A stretch of DNA of 64,000 nucleotides from Azolla caroliniana (Eukaryota; Polypodiophyta): assembly GCA_043228905.1 (NCBI GenBank), contig JBHGNT010000015.1, forward strand, positions 12,090,001 through 12,154,000. Reading direction: 5' to 3'. Shown here piece after piece: positions 31,329 through 43,699 of this stretch. The notes under the pieces are model-generated. The model was not told where the DNA came from. It saw only the letters and a program-made list of their open reading frames with translations, and searched no databases. Each line of letters opens with the position of its first letter. The first letter of the stretch is position 1. The position numbers and the translations under genes were made by a program.

Positions 31329-31925
31329 AAAGGGACTTTTCTTACAACAAGAAGTCAAGTGATCCATCATCATACTTATAACCTTAAGCAAATGGCAAGG
31401 TGGAGCATGGGCATAGCCCACTTTCAAAGCACTTGCGAAGGCCTAAAATTGTACGATAAAAGAGTGGTCGCAGTTGTCACCAAATGCCTTGTGGGAAGAA
31501 AACTACACAATGCCTTTTCGGAAGACAAAACTAAACATAGCACGATGACATGATTTATGCTAGAAAAGGTAATTTATGGGAAGAATCTTGATGTGCCCAT
31601 TGAATTGTCAATCTCTTCATGGATCCTAATGCCATGACCATCTTCAAGGAAGCACGAAAAAGGTTGGTACAAACCTTTGGTGGGCGTGTGACCAACTTTG
31701 CTCAGAAGCCTTGATATTCAACAAATGGTAGCCTCCATGGTGGTTAAGAGCCAAGGGATATTGTGAGGGGGTATAGCTTCTAATACCACTCATGATATTG
31801 AAGTGCATTAACTTTAAACTTCTGCTTCATTTTATTTATGTATAATTGTGGGTAGATGAATGCATTCTAGGACCTATCTAATTGTGTGAGGATGAAGGGG
31901 GGGGGCTTCTAGAAATAAAATTGGG
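31329..31925. other. Intergenic stretch, no gene recognised
   Basis: A short open frame (31359-31553) shows no recognisable family. A run of G near 31898. Nothing else identified. Confidence 0.5.
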
Positions 31926-31933
31926 ATCATACT

Positions 31934-32091
31934 TAGGGATCGGCAACGGCTCGGCTCAAGCCTAAACCGCTTAGCTAAACCAGTTTAAAATGGCTTAGCA
32001 GCTCGGCTCGGCTTAGGTTTGAGCTTGACTAAACAGTTTGAGCTCAGTTTGGCTTGGCTTGAGCCTTGCCTCACCGGTTAAGCCGTTTAGA

Positions 32092-32164
<73 letters not shown>

Positions 32165-32226
32165 GAGACTACACCGACGAGGAGAGTGTGTTTGTGTGAG
32201 AGAGAGAGGGAGACTACACAGATGAG

Positions 32227-32262
<36 letters not shown>

Positions 32263-32279
32263 GAGACTATGCAGACGAG

Positions 32280-32312
<33 letters not shown>

Positions 32313-32493
32313 AGGGAGAGGTTTCCAAACCGTTTGACAAACCAGTTTCTAAGCTGTTTCCCAAACCGGTTTAGGGATCAGTTTGGTTTGGTTTGGTTTA
32401 GGTTTGAGAACCCCAAAATGGTTTAGGCTTAATCAGTTTGGCTTGGATAAGGCCAAACTCGCTAAGCCTAAACCGAACCGTTGTTGATCCCTA
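31934..32493. mobile_element. hAT-type MITE with 8-bp target duplication
   Basis: The ends read TAGGGATCGGCAACGG and, inverted, TAGGGATCAACAACGG (two mismatches). Perfect 8-bp duplications ATCATACT flank it (31926-31933 and 32494-32501), the length made by hAT transposases. No transposase ORF; the interior is GA and GT microsatellite plus GGCTTAGC/GGTTTGGC-type subterminal repeats. A second, incomplete copy begins at 61203. Confidence 0.92.
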
Positions 32494-32501
32494 ATCATAC
32501 T

Positions 32502-34153
32502 TGTGTACTGATTGTTCATATAATTGTGTGTCTACCAACCTTGCTTTATCTTATCTATAGTTTCTAAAGTAGCTCATGTTGAATGTTGAAGTTCAAAATG
32601 GTCCACAAATTGGTGCTAGAAGTGAGTTGTATCTAGGTTATGCATCTTGTTTATCTTGAGATCCTCAATTGTAAAAGATTCTGGGAGTTTTTGGTTAAGG
32701 AGGAGATTGGTGAGAGGATATTTAAAGTCTTTGTGCAGGAAGACCTTGATTAGCTAAGGTCCCTTCCATTTAATAGCAGTGAAGTGTGCATTATGATTAA
32801 GAATAAACAATAACTTGGGAAGCTTTATTATTAGCATTGCCTTGAGGCAACGGTCTTGTGTTTAGTGTTTCATTTTCAAAAGTGATTGTGAAACCAAATC
32901 CTTAAAGTTCATTATCTTCAAAGTATAATAATGTTTGTAGCTCTATTAATATAATTTAAGGCAATGACATTGTATTCTACCCTTGGGTTGTCAAAAGAGG
33001 TGCCCAAATCCATATATTTAGGGGGCTTACGTGACCTCAAACTAGAAGCATGATTCTTTTAAAAATGAACCTTTGAAGCTTGAACCATTGTATACCATCA
33101 TGCTCATATATTTTAGTTAACATAAAATGCATAAGAAATTATTTATTAGATCAAATTGGTTAGGATGCCTAAGTGTTTAAATGATGTATAAACTCAACGC
33201 TTTCACATTGTGCTTTAGTAGGGTTAAGGATCTTCACTATTCTAAATATATTTAGTCTTTGAAAACTGTGGCTTGGATGGAAAAACCAAATACTACTTAT
33301 CTTCCAACAAAAAGTTGAGCAATCTAATGTTGACTTTCATGACTCTCGATATGAGAATTCAATCACATGTGGACTTTATTTTCAAGGAAGGTTCCTTGAT
33401 GATGCTACTAAACATGACTATAAGGTGGAATATGCTTTTAAATATGGCAACACCCCACTACATATTAACGCATGTATGTTGATATATAGCTAAATATGAC
33501 AACACATTATCTCACACAAGTTTTGAGGATTCCTTGTTTTTAGGTCATTTGCTATTCTATAATATTGTATTCTTACATTTTTATGTCCAAGACATACAAG
33601 TCAAAAATTTACGCAATATTTTCTTTCTTGCATTATAATTAAATGGAAGTGGGGCATGATCATGATCTCAAAAGACAAGCAATGGGGGTCAAAGAATAGA
33701 GGAAGTAAGCTACTAACACCTCTCACCACCCCCACACGCTAATATCGAATACAAACATTGGCGGTCAAAGAATGGACGAAGTAGCATCCCCCTCGAAGGC
33801 AAGGCTCTAATTACATAGAGGTATTTAAGGAAGGGACATTTAACAAACCGACCAATCCATCCAAGGAAGAATCCAAATCAATACAAATAACAATAATATC
33901 ATTAAGTAACCTACTTTGCTTAATCTGTCTAATAATAATAATTAATTATCTTTTGTTTAGCTCCATCATCATTATCTTATTGGTGTTATTATTGTTAGCA
34001 TGACTTACTCTATGAACATATCAGGAGATTTTTGACAATCAGTCTATTTTACTTAATCCATCATCTTATAGCCATAATTGAAGATAATCGACTTTTTGTT
34101 GGTTGTCTAGATTATTAGTTCACTACTACAATCAAGGACTATTACTATCAAGT
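32502..34153. other. Intergenic stretch upstream of the GRDP-like gene
   Basis: AT-rich. Two copies of a GGTCAAAGAAT-containing phrase near 33685 and 33760. The promoter and 5' UTR of the next gene must lie toward the end, but no TATA box can be assigned with confidence. Confidence 0.5.
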
Positions 34154-37100
34154 ATGGATATGGAGAGGGAGAAAGAGGAGAATTGGGGGCGTGCTCAATC
34201 TATTGGGTTCAGTGTTGATTTGGTGAGTTCTGCGCAACGTTTGCGGTCCTTTTTGGCCACTGTCGACTGCCACCCATGCCTCTACGTCGAACATGGCCCA
34301 GCCCTCTCCAACGCGATACGAAGGTAAAAGAAATATAATCGCTATATTGCTTCTTGATTACTAACTACGACCCACACATATAACACACATGATGATATGT
34401 ATGCATATAGGTATGAGGAATGTTGGCTCCCTCTTCTTGCTTCGTGCCCGGACGGTTTCACACCTATGGCCGAGTCCTTTGGCCAACCGCTCCCGCTCCG
34501 CCCGCCCCTCGACTGCGAGTGGGTTTGGCTTTGCCACCGCCTCAACCCGGTAAAAGCTTCTTTTGATTTCGCATTGCTCCCGACTCCCCATAGCTTTAGG
34601 GTTTTAGTTCTTCGTTTCGTAGTCTTCTAGTTTCGGCGAGGAAATACATATGTGATAAGGGAGAGAGAGGGTGTGGAAGAAGGGTAGTTTGGGGGGGGGG
34701 AACCAACTGCTAAAACAATCCAAGAAATTTGCCTCCCTTAGTGTGGTAAAACAGATTTTCTGACACTCACGCAAACAAACGAAGATTTGGTAGTGCTTAA
34801 GTGTTGTGATTCTCTGTAAACGCTCAAAATGTTTGCTTGATTTGGGAATGTATGTAGATTTTTGCTTGTAAAGAAAGGTCGAGATTCAGCCATGACTTCA
34901 TCCATGGTGTCAATAACCATACATTAGACTATGGCTATTTGATATAATTGTCGCGTGGACCCTGGAGAGACCTACAGAGACAATTGGGTCAGATGATCGG
35001 TTCATATGATATGAATCAGATCCTCCGCGCTTCACGAGAGAGTTCTTATGATATAGGGTCAGTCATTATTTGGATCAGTGACAAAGATACCTGAGATTGG
35101 CATGTTTCTACCTGTTTCAGACACTAGGAGTATATACATATAAAGCAATTTTATTGACCCAAATTTACTGGGCAGACATTGCTTTGGGCAAGGATGCTAG
35201 TAGATATGTTTAGCCAATTAAAAAAGCAAGTTCATTGAGTTATGGGATACTAGCCATTGCCAGGTAGTGTCTGGGGATCTTGATGGACCCTTTTAAAGGA
35301 TGTCCTTTTAGTTCCAAGCTTCTAAACAAGTTTCTACCTGTTTCAGACACTAGGAGTATATACATATGAAGCAATTTTATTGACCCAAATTTGCTGAGCA
35401 GACATTGCTTTGGGAAGGCCAAACGAGAACTCACTCTGTTTTAAAAGTGCAGAAAATATGCGTGTTATTCATAGATAAGAGAGATTGTGTGTGGTTCTTT
35501 GATTTTAGTAATGACATACAATAGAGATGTGAGTGTAAGCATCTATATGAAGAGAAGATGCAAGGCCAAAACAAAAGGTCACAGTGTTCTGAAAGTGCTG
35601 ACAAACTACTGGAATTAAATAGGCGACACAGAAGGTTGCTTGAGATAAGTTTCTGTTAGAGGTGAAGGGTATATATAGAGAGAGAAGAATGAGACCATAA
35701 GCATCTTCATAGGGATGAAAAAGGACCACGAAGAACTCACGCTGCTGACAAAAATGCTGAAAAACTGGGATCATGAGCTTCCAGACAGGTTTGAAAATGC
35801 TGAAAAAATGACAAATAAATGGGAGAAAACAAAAGTTGCTTTCCAGGGTCTTTCCTGGAAGGTTTTCCATGATGTTAAGGACTGACCAAAAAGTTGAGTT
35901 TATAAGCAATCTGATAAAGATGAAGCCAAAGTAGAACGCCAGAAAATCTGAAAATGCTGAAGAAATGAGACAAAATAGGAGAAATGGGCAATGGTTTTGA
36001 GGTTAGTTTTAAATAATTCTTGAGGCAATGTAAACTATTTTACCTCTGCTCAAACATGTCCAAAAATTTAGCAGACTTTGCCTAGTTATACAACCACATG
36101 ATAGATAGACTACACAATCACCCAAAACGATATATTGTGGGTGGTATGTAATTGTTCTAGATCATTCTAGCAACATCCAGATCCTTCTAGAAACTTCTGA
36201 ACAGTCCTTCTGATAAAAGTAAGGTTCATCATATCCATTTTTCTGACATCAAGATCTTTCCAGATTGTTCGAAACATAACCGACATCCATTCGATTCCCT
36301 CTCAAGAATTCACTGTGCTTTCTATGATGTTATTGTGCCTAAAGAAATAGATCCATAATGACTTTCTGTGAGCCATATCCAGCCACATACGATGTTTTAT
36401 CCGAAATTTTGAGAATTTGAATCTGGTGTGGGAAGGATTCCAGGATAACTTGTTTGATATGTGCAATTACTCTGGCTGTGCCATGAATTGTTATTAGGCA
36501 AGAGAGGCTGTGTGTACTGGAGGAAAGAAACATGTATTAACATCAATTAAATGCTAGATGACCCATAAAACCCAATCATTTGCTTACAAATGTTTGAATC
36601 CATGTGTCTCATCAAAGACAAAATAAATTATAAATAACTGATTAGATATGTTTAAAAGTAGAATCTGAGTTTTCCCTCAGCATGCCCTTCGTTGGATGTG
36701 CTACGAGCAATGAAAGAGATGAACAGGGGAAAAAAATCGTCCAACAATTAAGAAGGCAGTACTAAAAATGCTGAAAAAGTTAGGTCTTACATAAGAGACA
36801 AAGGATTGATATTTTCTAATGGCTTCTCTGAATTACCACATTGCTACCCATAGTGCACGCCCATGATTGCTACCGTTTAGGTTGATATTCTAATGGCTTC
36901 AACATCTCTTCCCCAGACCAAGAAAGATTCCTATCCCGTCTTCTGGGGTCCTTGTTTGTGCTGAAGGAGTTCTCATTTTCTTTTCTTTTTAGATCATATA
37001 TGCGAGAGATTGTGACCATCACTATGGACGCCTCTTGGGTGCCCCACCCTACCTCGACTCTCCTGAGGTTACACAGAACACTCAGAGATTTTGGGAGAAG

Positions 37101-40100
37101 AGGTTTCCACATGAGCCATACACTCTCGACCTCACCGTGTTTGCTGATCGGCGCATTCATCCTGCCACTGATATACATGAGTCGAAGATCAATTACGATC
37201 TTCATGCGGCAGTTGCAAGACAAAGCACATTTTTCTACCAGGTATGCTCATTTTGCTATGCTTTACTTGCTTGTGCATATAGAGACATGGTTCCATTGAT
37301 CTCCACCTTTGGATTAATTTGAGCAGGTTTCTGAACCACATATGGGAGATGACCAATTCTTGAGGGCTGCAGAACAACGATACAAGGGCTTTTTGGAGTT
37401 GTTCAGAATGACCAATGCCAGTTTCTTTCTCGTTCCAACTTATGACATTGACTTGATATGGCATGCTCACCAGCTTGATCCCATAGCTTACAACAAAGAC
37501 ATCACACAGATTCTCGGAAGAGTTCTAGGGCATGATGATTCTGATTCCGACCGAACCCCTGGCCATAAGCTACAACAAGGTTTTGATCAAACTTGTAAGT
37601 TATGGCTTGAAACCTATGGTATCATATACGAGCGAGCTGGTGCCATGTACAGAGGTGAGCCTCCAAGTGCAATTCCCAGGTCAATGTCATTACAAAGCAT
37701 GCTTCCTGAAGTTGTGGGAACCCCACTAGACTATACACCGATTGCAAGCCGGAAATTAATGAAAGTATGTATGGTTGCTTCTTACTTCCCTTCCTAACTT
37801 TGCGATCTCCTTGACGGGAACATGTTTTGTATTCCTTTCTCCCTCTTATAAGCATATTTACTGACTCTTTGAGCACAGGTGTTTCTGGCGGTAGTTGCAG
37901 CTCGGAATGTTCCGACCAGCCAAAAGGGCAAGCTGACCGTCAGGTTGCAGATGCAGCGTAAAGCCAGTTCCTTTCAGTTGGATACTCCAGCTGCACCATT
38001 ATCATCAGAAGTAACATGGAACCAAAAATGGACATTTGGAGTTGAAATATCAACAAAAGGCTTAATCTTGGTGTTGCGACTTCGGCGTTCGAATACAATT
38101 AAACAGATATTGCAATTTAAGCGTCCTCGTACCAAGGTTTTAGGGAAATTGCATCTTTCATGGAAGAAGGTGCTGGAATCCCCATCCCTTGCCTTCAACG
38201 GTTGGGTCAGTCTTGAGACCACCAATTCTCAGAAGCCAGAACCATCCCTGTTTATATCTGTATCTTTAACTCCTCCACAGCCGGCACCACAGTTGTTGCG
38301 TACCATCAACTCTATAGCCACCGACGACACAGGCACAATGCAAACTTGGGTTCGTAAACAGCCTGGACGCTGGTTAACTAGGACTGTACTAGACCATGCT
38401 AATAGGGAAGTCTTCATCATCCGTGTCAGGTATTTTATATAAATGATCAATAGCGAAATATTCATTCATTGAGTAAGCATTGTGTGTTTGGGAATGCAAG
38501 TATCTTTGATTTTGAATCATGAACAGTCAGCTGTGATCTACATCTCTGACTAGGTACTCTGGTGGAAAAAGCTTTGATTACAAACGAATAAATGAAAGTG
38601 AGAAGTGCATTTACATTCATCAAGGTGGCTGGCAGTACAACGATCGTACTGATAAAGGGACTGCTCCAGGTACTGTGAATGAGTGTACTACTTCCAAGAC
38701 AGTTTCTAAATAATAATAACCTCTAAATTGTTTCTACTTATCTTCATACAACCCAGTCGGAGAATAGATAGTAAAAAGAAGCGAAGACACCCAGACGTCT
38801 GATTTTCGTTCCATAGCCAGACGCATCTTGGTGGTGGTTATTAGATTCTCTGTGACAAAGAGATATGGTAGTGGTAGTGTACGACTATACATATGTATGC
38901 GAGACTTGCACCTACCGTATCCTGATAGCTGGATGCGGTTCCTTGGGCCCGTGCTATGTTGCGGCTGCATCTCTATTCATGAAATATGAATCGTTTGAGT
39001 GACATGGAAACATGCTGGCAATGCCAATAGGTTAGGAAACCTACAGGCTTGAGTGGTATATGGAGCATATGATGACTGGACACTTCTTGTTTTCTCGCAG
39101 ATCAAGTTACATACTACCTTGGACAGTAATCGTGGCAATTTCCATTGCCTCTACCCAGTTTTCCTGACCTTTGATGCCTGTTTTTCATTATTCTTTTGTC
39201 CTCTGTTATCTCCTTCTTGTTTTTGCCCCTCAACCTTAGCAAAAATCACCATCCCCACTGTTGTCTCTGTTTTCTGCACAAGGCCTATGTTACTACATAT
39301 TTCTGAATATCCCCTGATACTGGAGTCAATAGATTCCTGCCTACCCCAACATGGTGTTGAAGGCCATAAGATGCCAACAGTATGGGAGATCATCAGACCA
39401 CACAAGCAAGAATTAGTGAGCACCTAAAATTTGCAGCATGCACACTGCCTTGTTATTGTTCATGTGTTCAATTTAGCCTAGCTAGTGGTGCATCTGAAGG
39501 CGTGGAATGAACACACTAGCATGATGGTGATAGACAAAGAAAAGCTACAGAGGGAATATATGCATAAATGACGAATTAAGTGCCTATGATTACATTGGCA
39601 CCTGGCCGCCCACGCGCTCATTTCACTTTCATCGAGGCCAAATGCATTCACCTGGGGACCATCTTTATTGTAAAACCACATTACACAACAAGGGGATGCT
39701 GGCAACTATGCAGTAAAGCATATATCCTTGCCTGCATTCAATTCGTGGCCCTACCAGCCCTCATGGATGTAAGGATGTGGTCTTCTTGGAACCCTTACCC
39801 TTGTGCACAAAAATGAGATTGAGAGCTTCCATCAAAAGAAAAAATTCTGCAAAAGCAGAGAATTTAGGTTCCAAAGTAATGAAAGGAGAAGTGAGAAATT
39901 TGGAAGCAAAGGTCTAAAAGTTTGCAGAAGCAGAAATGAAACATTTTGCAGAAGTAGGATGTCCAGAATTCTGAACACAAACCCATTGAAACGTACTATT
40001 GCCATCAAAGAAGAGATTCGTGTTGCTTTTCATTTCAGAGAACAAAAAACTCCATTAAATCGAAAACCAGTGAGTCTTTTCGTAAGCACCAATTTCAGTT

Positions 40101-41938
40101 AGAAAGAGTCACCTGACAACCATTTCTAGCTGTTTTCTGTGGAATGCAGTGCGACCATTCATACAATGCCTCTGCATATTAGTCTTATGATAATAATAAT
40201 AATAGTTGGCAGGTTTTGTTTCCATGTTATGCAGTCATCATCAAATAAGGCCATTATGAAGGATGTCCAAATGGTGGATCTGGATATATGTGTTATGTTC
40301 ATGAAGCATTCATTGCTCAAGCGCAGTGGAATGTAGCGATCACAGTCAAGGTGTCAAAGACATGTGTAAGCTGCTCAGCAACCATCTATGCTAACAATGG
40401 GCTGTACTAAATCTTCTCCAGAAAGGAAATAGTAGCTATTCCTCCCCCATAATGTGTTGGTCATACGTAAAGGGCATGAGGCTCGCGTAATGCATTAGGA
40501 TATTATTCAGCATGCTGGTGAAAACAAAGCTCACAATGAGTGAGGGTTTATTAGTGTAAACCCATGTTAGCAACATGCACTTTTTCATGATATATGTCAA
40601 GATATATTTGTAAGGTTTCTAAGAGATGAGACCTAGATATAAAACATCATGTGAAAGGAAATCTAAGGCATTTATAATTCCAGCCACAATCATTAATAAT
40701 CAGCTCAGTTTTGTGTATTTCAAGCAAAACCTCTGGCCCCACCCCCCATAATTCATCACATTTTGTAATCTGTTATGCTTTTATAATCATTTCCATAGCG
40801 TCACACATCCTCTTGTTGTACATGCAGCCAATATAGTGACAACTGCACATCAAATTGTGACTGGCCTAGAAACAAAAGAAGAATTATCCATGCAAAGATG
40901 TTGGGGTTTCTTTGGAAATAGTACCCAACTTATTGTGACCAGATCAAGAGCATCACCTGGCCAGATTTGGAGTCCTCTTCTAGAGCTTGATGGAAATCTC
41001 CGAAATCAGGTTTACATGCCACCCATAATGAGAAAGAAACATGATGGATGTTTCAATAGTAGACATTTGCATATATACTTTAAAGGGGTGCTCTTCTTTG
41101 CATGATACAGATAAGTCTAGAATGTGGTAGGAAACTAGAGTACGAGGTGAAAGGAGCAAGTGAAAAAGATGAAGCAGGTTTTGTGACTCTTATACGTTAT
41201 GACACCACTGATATGCCTTTTGGACGAGCAACAGCACTCTTCAATTGGAGAACCGGTGCCATGGAGGTTTAGTTTATATCATTGTCTCTAAATTAAATTG
41301 TTGTATACTTCCTTTTGTAACTCGTAGTTGTCAATGCTAACATTATCGGTGAATGCTCTAGGTCTCCCCGAATGAAAGTGTTATCCTTGTGTTACTATTG
41401 TCAACAATAATTTCCATGTCTGTATTTGACATGGAGGGTTTGGATGTTGAATTCAAGCCAAATCCTGCTTTTCCAAATCGATCGACGCAATCTTCTAATG
41501 AATGGGGTTAGTATAAATATGTCTGTCTATATCCAATAGATTTATCACAAGTCTACTGCTTTATTGTTTTAGCCATTTTCCCATGTGTGATGGGAGAAGG
41601 CTGATTTTGAAAGCAGGTCACCATAGATAAATATTTTGGTGAAATGTTTGAGATTCGTTTTTACAATTGTAGGCTCTGTTATCTTGAGAGGAAATACTTC
41701 ATCCACATCCATGATGCCATATTATTGTTGGTGGGGCATTTCACCAATTCTATGGGTCTACCAGTTTTATGACTATAACAATGTTCTTGTTGGAGCATCA
41801 GCATGTGTAGCTACTGGGGCATGCGGTGGCGGTGGCAGTGGTTGTGGTGGAACAGCTTGTGGCGGTGGCAGTGTTAGTGCCGGCGGTGGGGCCGGTTGTA
41901 CTGCAGTTTGTGGTGGTGGGGGTTGTGGTGTTGCTTGA
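34154..41938 (+). CDS. GRDP-like protein (DUF1399, glycine-rich domain), 10 exons, 803 aa
   Basis: Exons, with consensus splice sites and consistent phase: 34154-34323, 34411-34549, 36993-37241, 37327-37764, 37879-38429, 38554-38669, 40828-41009, 41111-41266, 41362-41506, 41673-41938; joined length 2412 nt, stop TGA at 41936. DUF1399 occupies the N-terminal half, with its repeated signature: PLDCEWVWLCHRLNP (about 89-103) and TYDIDLIWHAHQLDP (about 224-238). A C2-like beta region starts near 333 (VFLAVVAARNVPTSQKGKL). The end is a Gly/Cys-rich tail (about 757-803, ACGGGGSGCGGTACGGG). Plant GRDP proteins of about 800-900 residues have this layout; Arabidopsis members are linked to stress and auxin responses. 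An in-frame TAG lies just past the exon 9 donor, so retaining that intron would remove the tail. Introns 2 (2443 bp) and 6 (2158 bp) are large. An upstream in-frame ATG (34103) is possible but less like the family. No lesions. Confidence 0.93.
35104..35414. repeat. Direct repeat (~85 bp, spacing 226) in GRDP intron 2
   Basis: GTTTCTACCTGTTTCAGACA at 35104 recurs at 35330; both copies run to GACATTGCTTTGGG with about three differences. It lies wholly within intron 2. Confidence 0.9.
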
Positions 41939-43130
41939 TTGCAAGTTTTTATTACCTAGATTTGTTTCTCTTGTACAACAGTAGCATTGGAACCTATTGA
42001 CAATTGATCAATAATAAGTATATTAACTGTATATCTCCATGTATTCTTTTGGACACGTACTGACATGCAAACGCCGTTCTAGCTGAGTACTTCATGTATC
42101 GCGAACAACATACCTCAATCATTTCTGATGGATGCATCAAGGTCAGTTTCCTGGAATTAGTCAGCTGGATAATCGAACTAATGAGATTCTATCCTGGTGG
42201 TGAGTTGTGATACCTAGATCTGAAAGAAGAAATGATATGCATAGTTTTTTGCATGTGTGCATAGTGTTGAAGGATTTCCTAAAGTAGTTCATTCATGATC
42301 ACATTGGCTTTGATGCATGGAACCCCTCCTTATAGAGCTAGTATCGGGTCAACGCTCAAGCTTACATAGGAAACTTTTCTCCTTGTAATGAAAGACTTAT
42401 ATTTATAGGAGGAGAGCACAAAAGCTCAAGGACAGAGCTCATTTTGAAATCAAAATTGGGTTGACAAGAGCAGATTTGTGCAAAGTTTGGCAAAGGAATG
42501 GGCAAATGCCGGTTGTATGGAACATGTAGAGAATAGAGAGGGCATGTTATTGATTTGTTTGTAAAGCAATTCTCGAATTTGATGCACCAAGAGAGATTCC
42601 CAACAAGAGAGATTCCCAGTTGTGAACATGCGTGTGTTAATGGACCAAGAGAGATTCCCAACAAGTATCTTTGCATTTGATCTTGAAGAATCATTCTAGA
42701 ACCGTTTCACATTCTTGGCAAGCTGTTAAGGATGGAATGGGTCACGTTCAACAAAGTTCATTTAAATATAGCTACCTTAGAAATTGGCAAATTTGCTATT
42801 GACATTTTGCTCCCAAATTTGACCAAAACTTTGACCCCTTGAGACTTGCATTGCCACGTTCGTCACATTGCTTGAGTGGACCATTGTTCTGTGACCAATA
42901 AATGTGGGAGAATTATGATAAGAAGATCAAGGGCATGAGAAGACTGATTTCCCTCAACTGACATAAGACCTCTAGTGAACTCAATACATATGTTGTTCGC
43001 AAGAATGGCTATCCTCTAACATCTTGAATTCTTAGACATCATAGTCACAACCTAATGGTATGACTATTGATTGGCACTTGTTTACATGATCTTGGAACTC
43101 ATCAACAAGACACATACAAAAAAACAAACA
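41939..43130. other. GRDP 3' flank and intergenic stretch
   Basis: The first ~150 bp are probably 3' UTR (AATAATAAG near 42010 may serve as a poly(A) signal). Near 42588-42665 CAAGAGAGATTCCCA occurs three times. No further gene. Confidence 0.5.
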
Positions 43131-43630
43131 TGTTGTCCATAGGACAGAAATATAAATACATAATATGTAAACTCGCCGGTAGGTAGAAAAGTAGGTGAGG
43201 AAATAGGTAGAACTAGAATAAGTTGAGTTTTTTGCCCTCACAATCAGCTGATGGCTCGGCTCTGTCTAAAGAATAGAAATATATAAACCGAGATCTACAT
43301 ACCTCAAAAGGGGAGAGATCTAGATTATTTAGCGAGGTTAATATCGTGGCATTGAGCTCTGCACAAACTGTTTTCAGCCGAGAGCCGTGTACTGTGATCA
43401 CTGTGAGCTTTCTCATTTAATATAAGTCTCGTTCTTACTATTCCTTCATCTGTGTATTCTCCCCGTACTTGTAAACCGAGCTACGTCTATGACTAACGGG
43501 TTGTAGCCTGTGTACGCTCCTCGTTCCCATAACATCTTCTCGGTGCAGAAGAGGCTTCCACGTAACACGACCCCTTGATACCGATAGCCTGTGGGCTCAT
43601 CGAAGGTGTTTCCCCCAGAAACGGTTAACA
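43131..43630 (+). mobile_element. 5' LTR of element H
   Basis: 500 bp, TG...CA, with TATATAAA (near 43292) as a probable TATA box. The LTR contains CACGTAAC-type and GATCACTGTGAG sequence in its 3' half, conserved between both LTRs. Confidence 0.92.
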
Positions 43631-43635
43631 CAATT

Positions 43636-43647
43636 TGGCACGCCCGG
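43636..43647 (+). other. Primer-binding site of element H
   Basis: TGGCACGCCCGG, five bases after the 5' LTR. The sequence differs from the initiator-Met site of the copia elements here and fits a gypsy-type element. Confidence 0.75.
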
Positions 43648-43699
43648 TTAAAACTGTAAGGTCACAACAAACTACGTAGGAGGCAAACCTCAGCCGCCA

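Noticed and set aside
32071-32426. ORFs rich in Ser-Leu, His-Thr and Arg-Glu repeats
   Set aside because: Translations of GA and GT microsatellites within the hAT-type MITE.
37035-37322. 95-codon ORF near GRDP exon 3
   Set aside because: It is exon 3 itself read through the donor site into the intron; not a separate gene.
39803-40102. 100-codon ORF in GRDP intron 6
   Set aside because: Short internal repeats (TTGCAGAAGCAG) and no similarity to a known family; it lies wholly in an intron.
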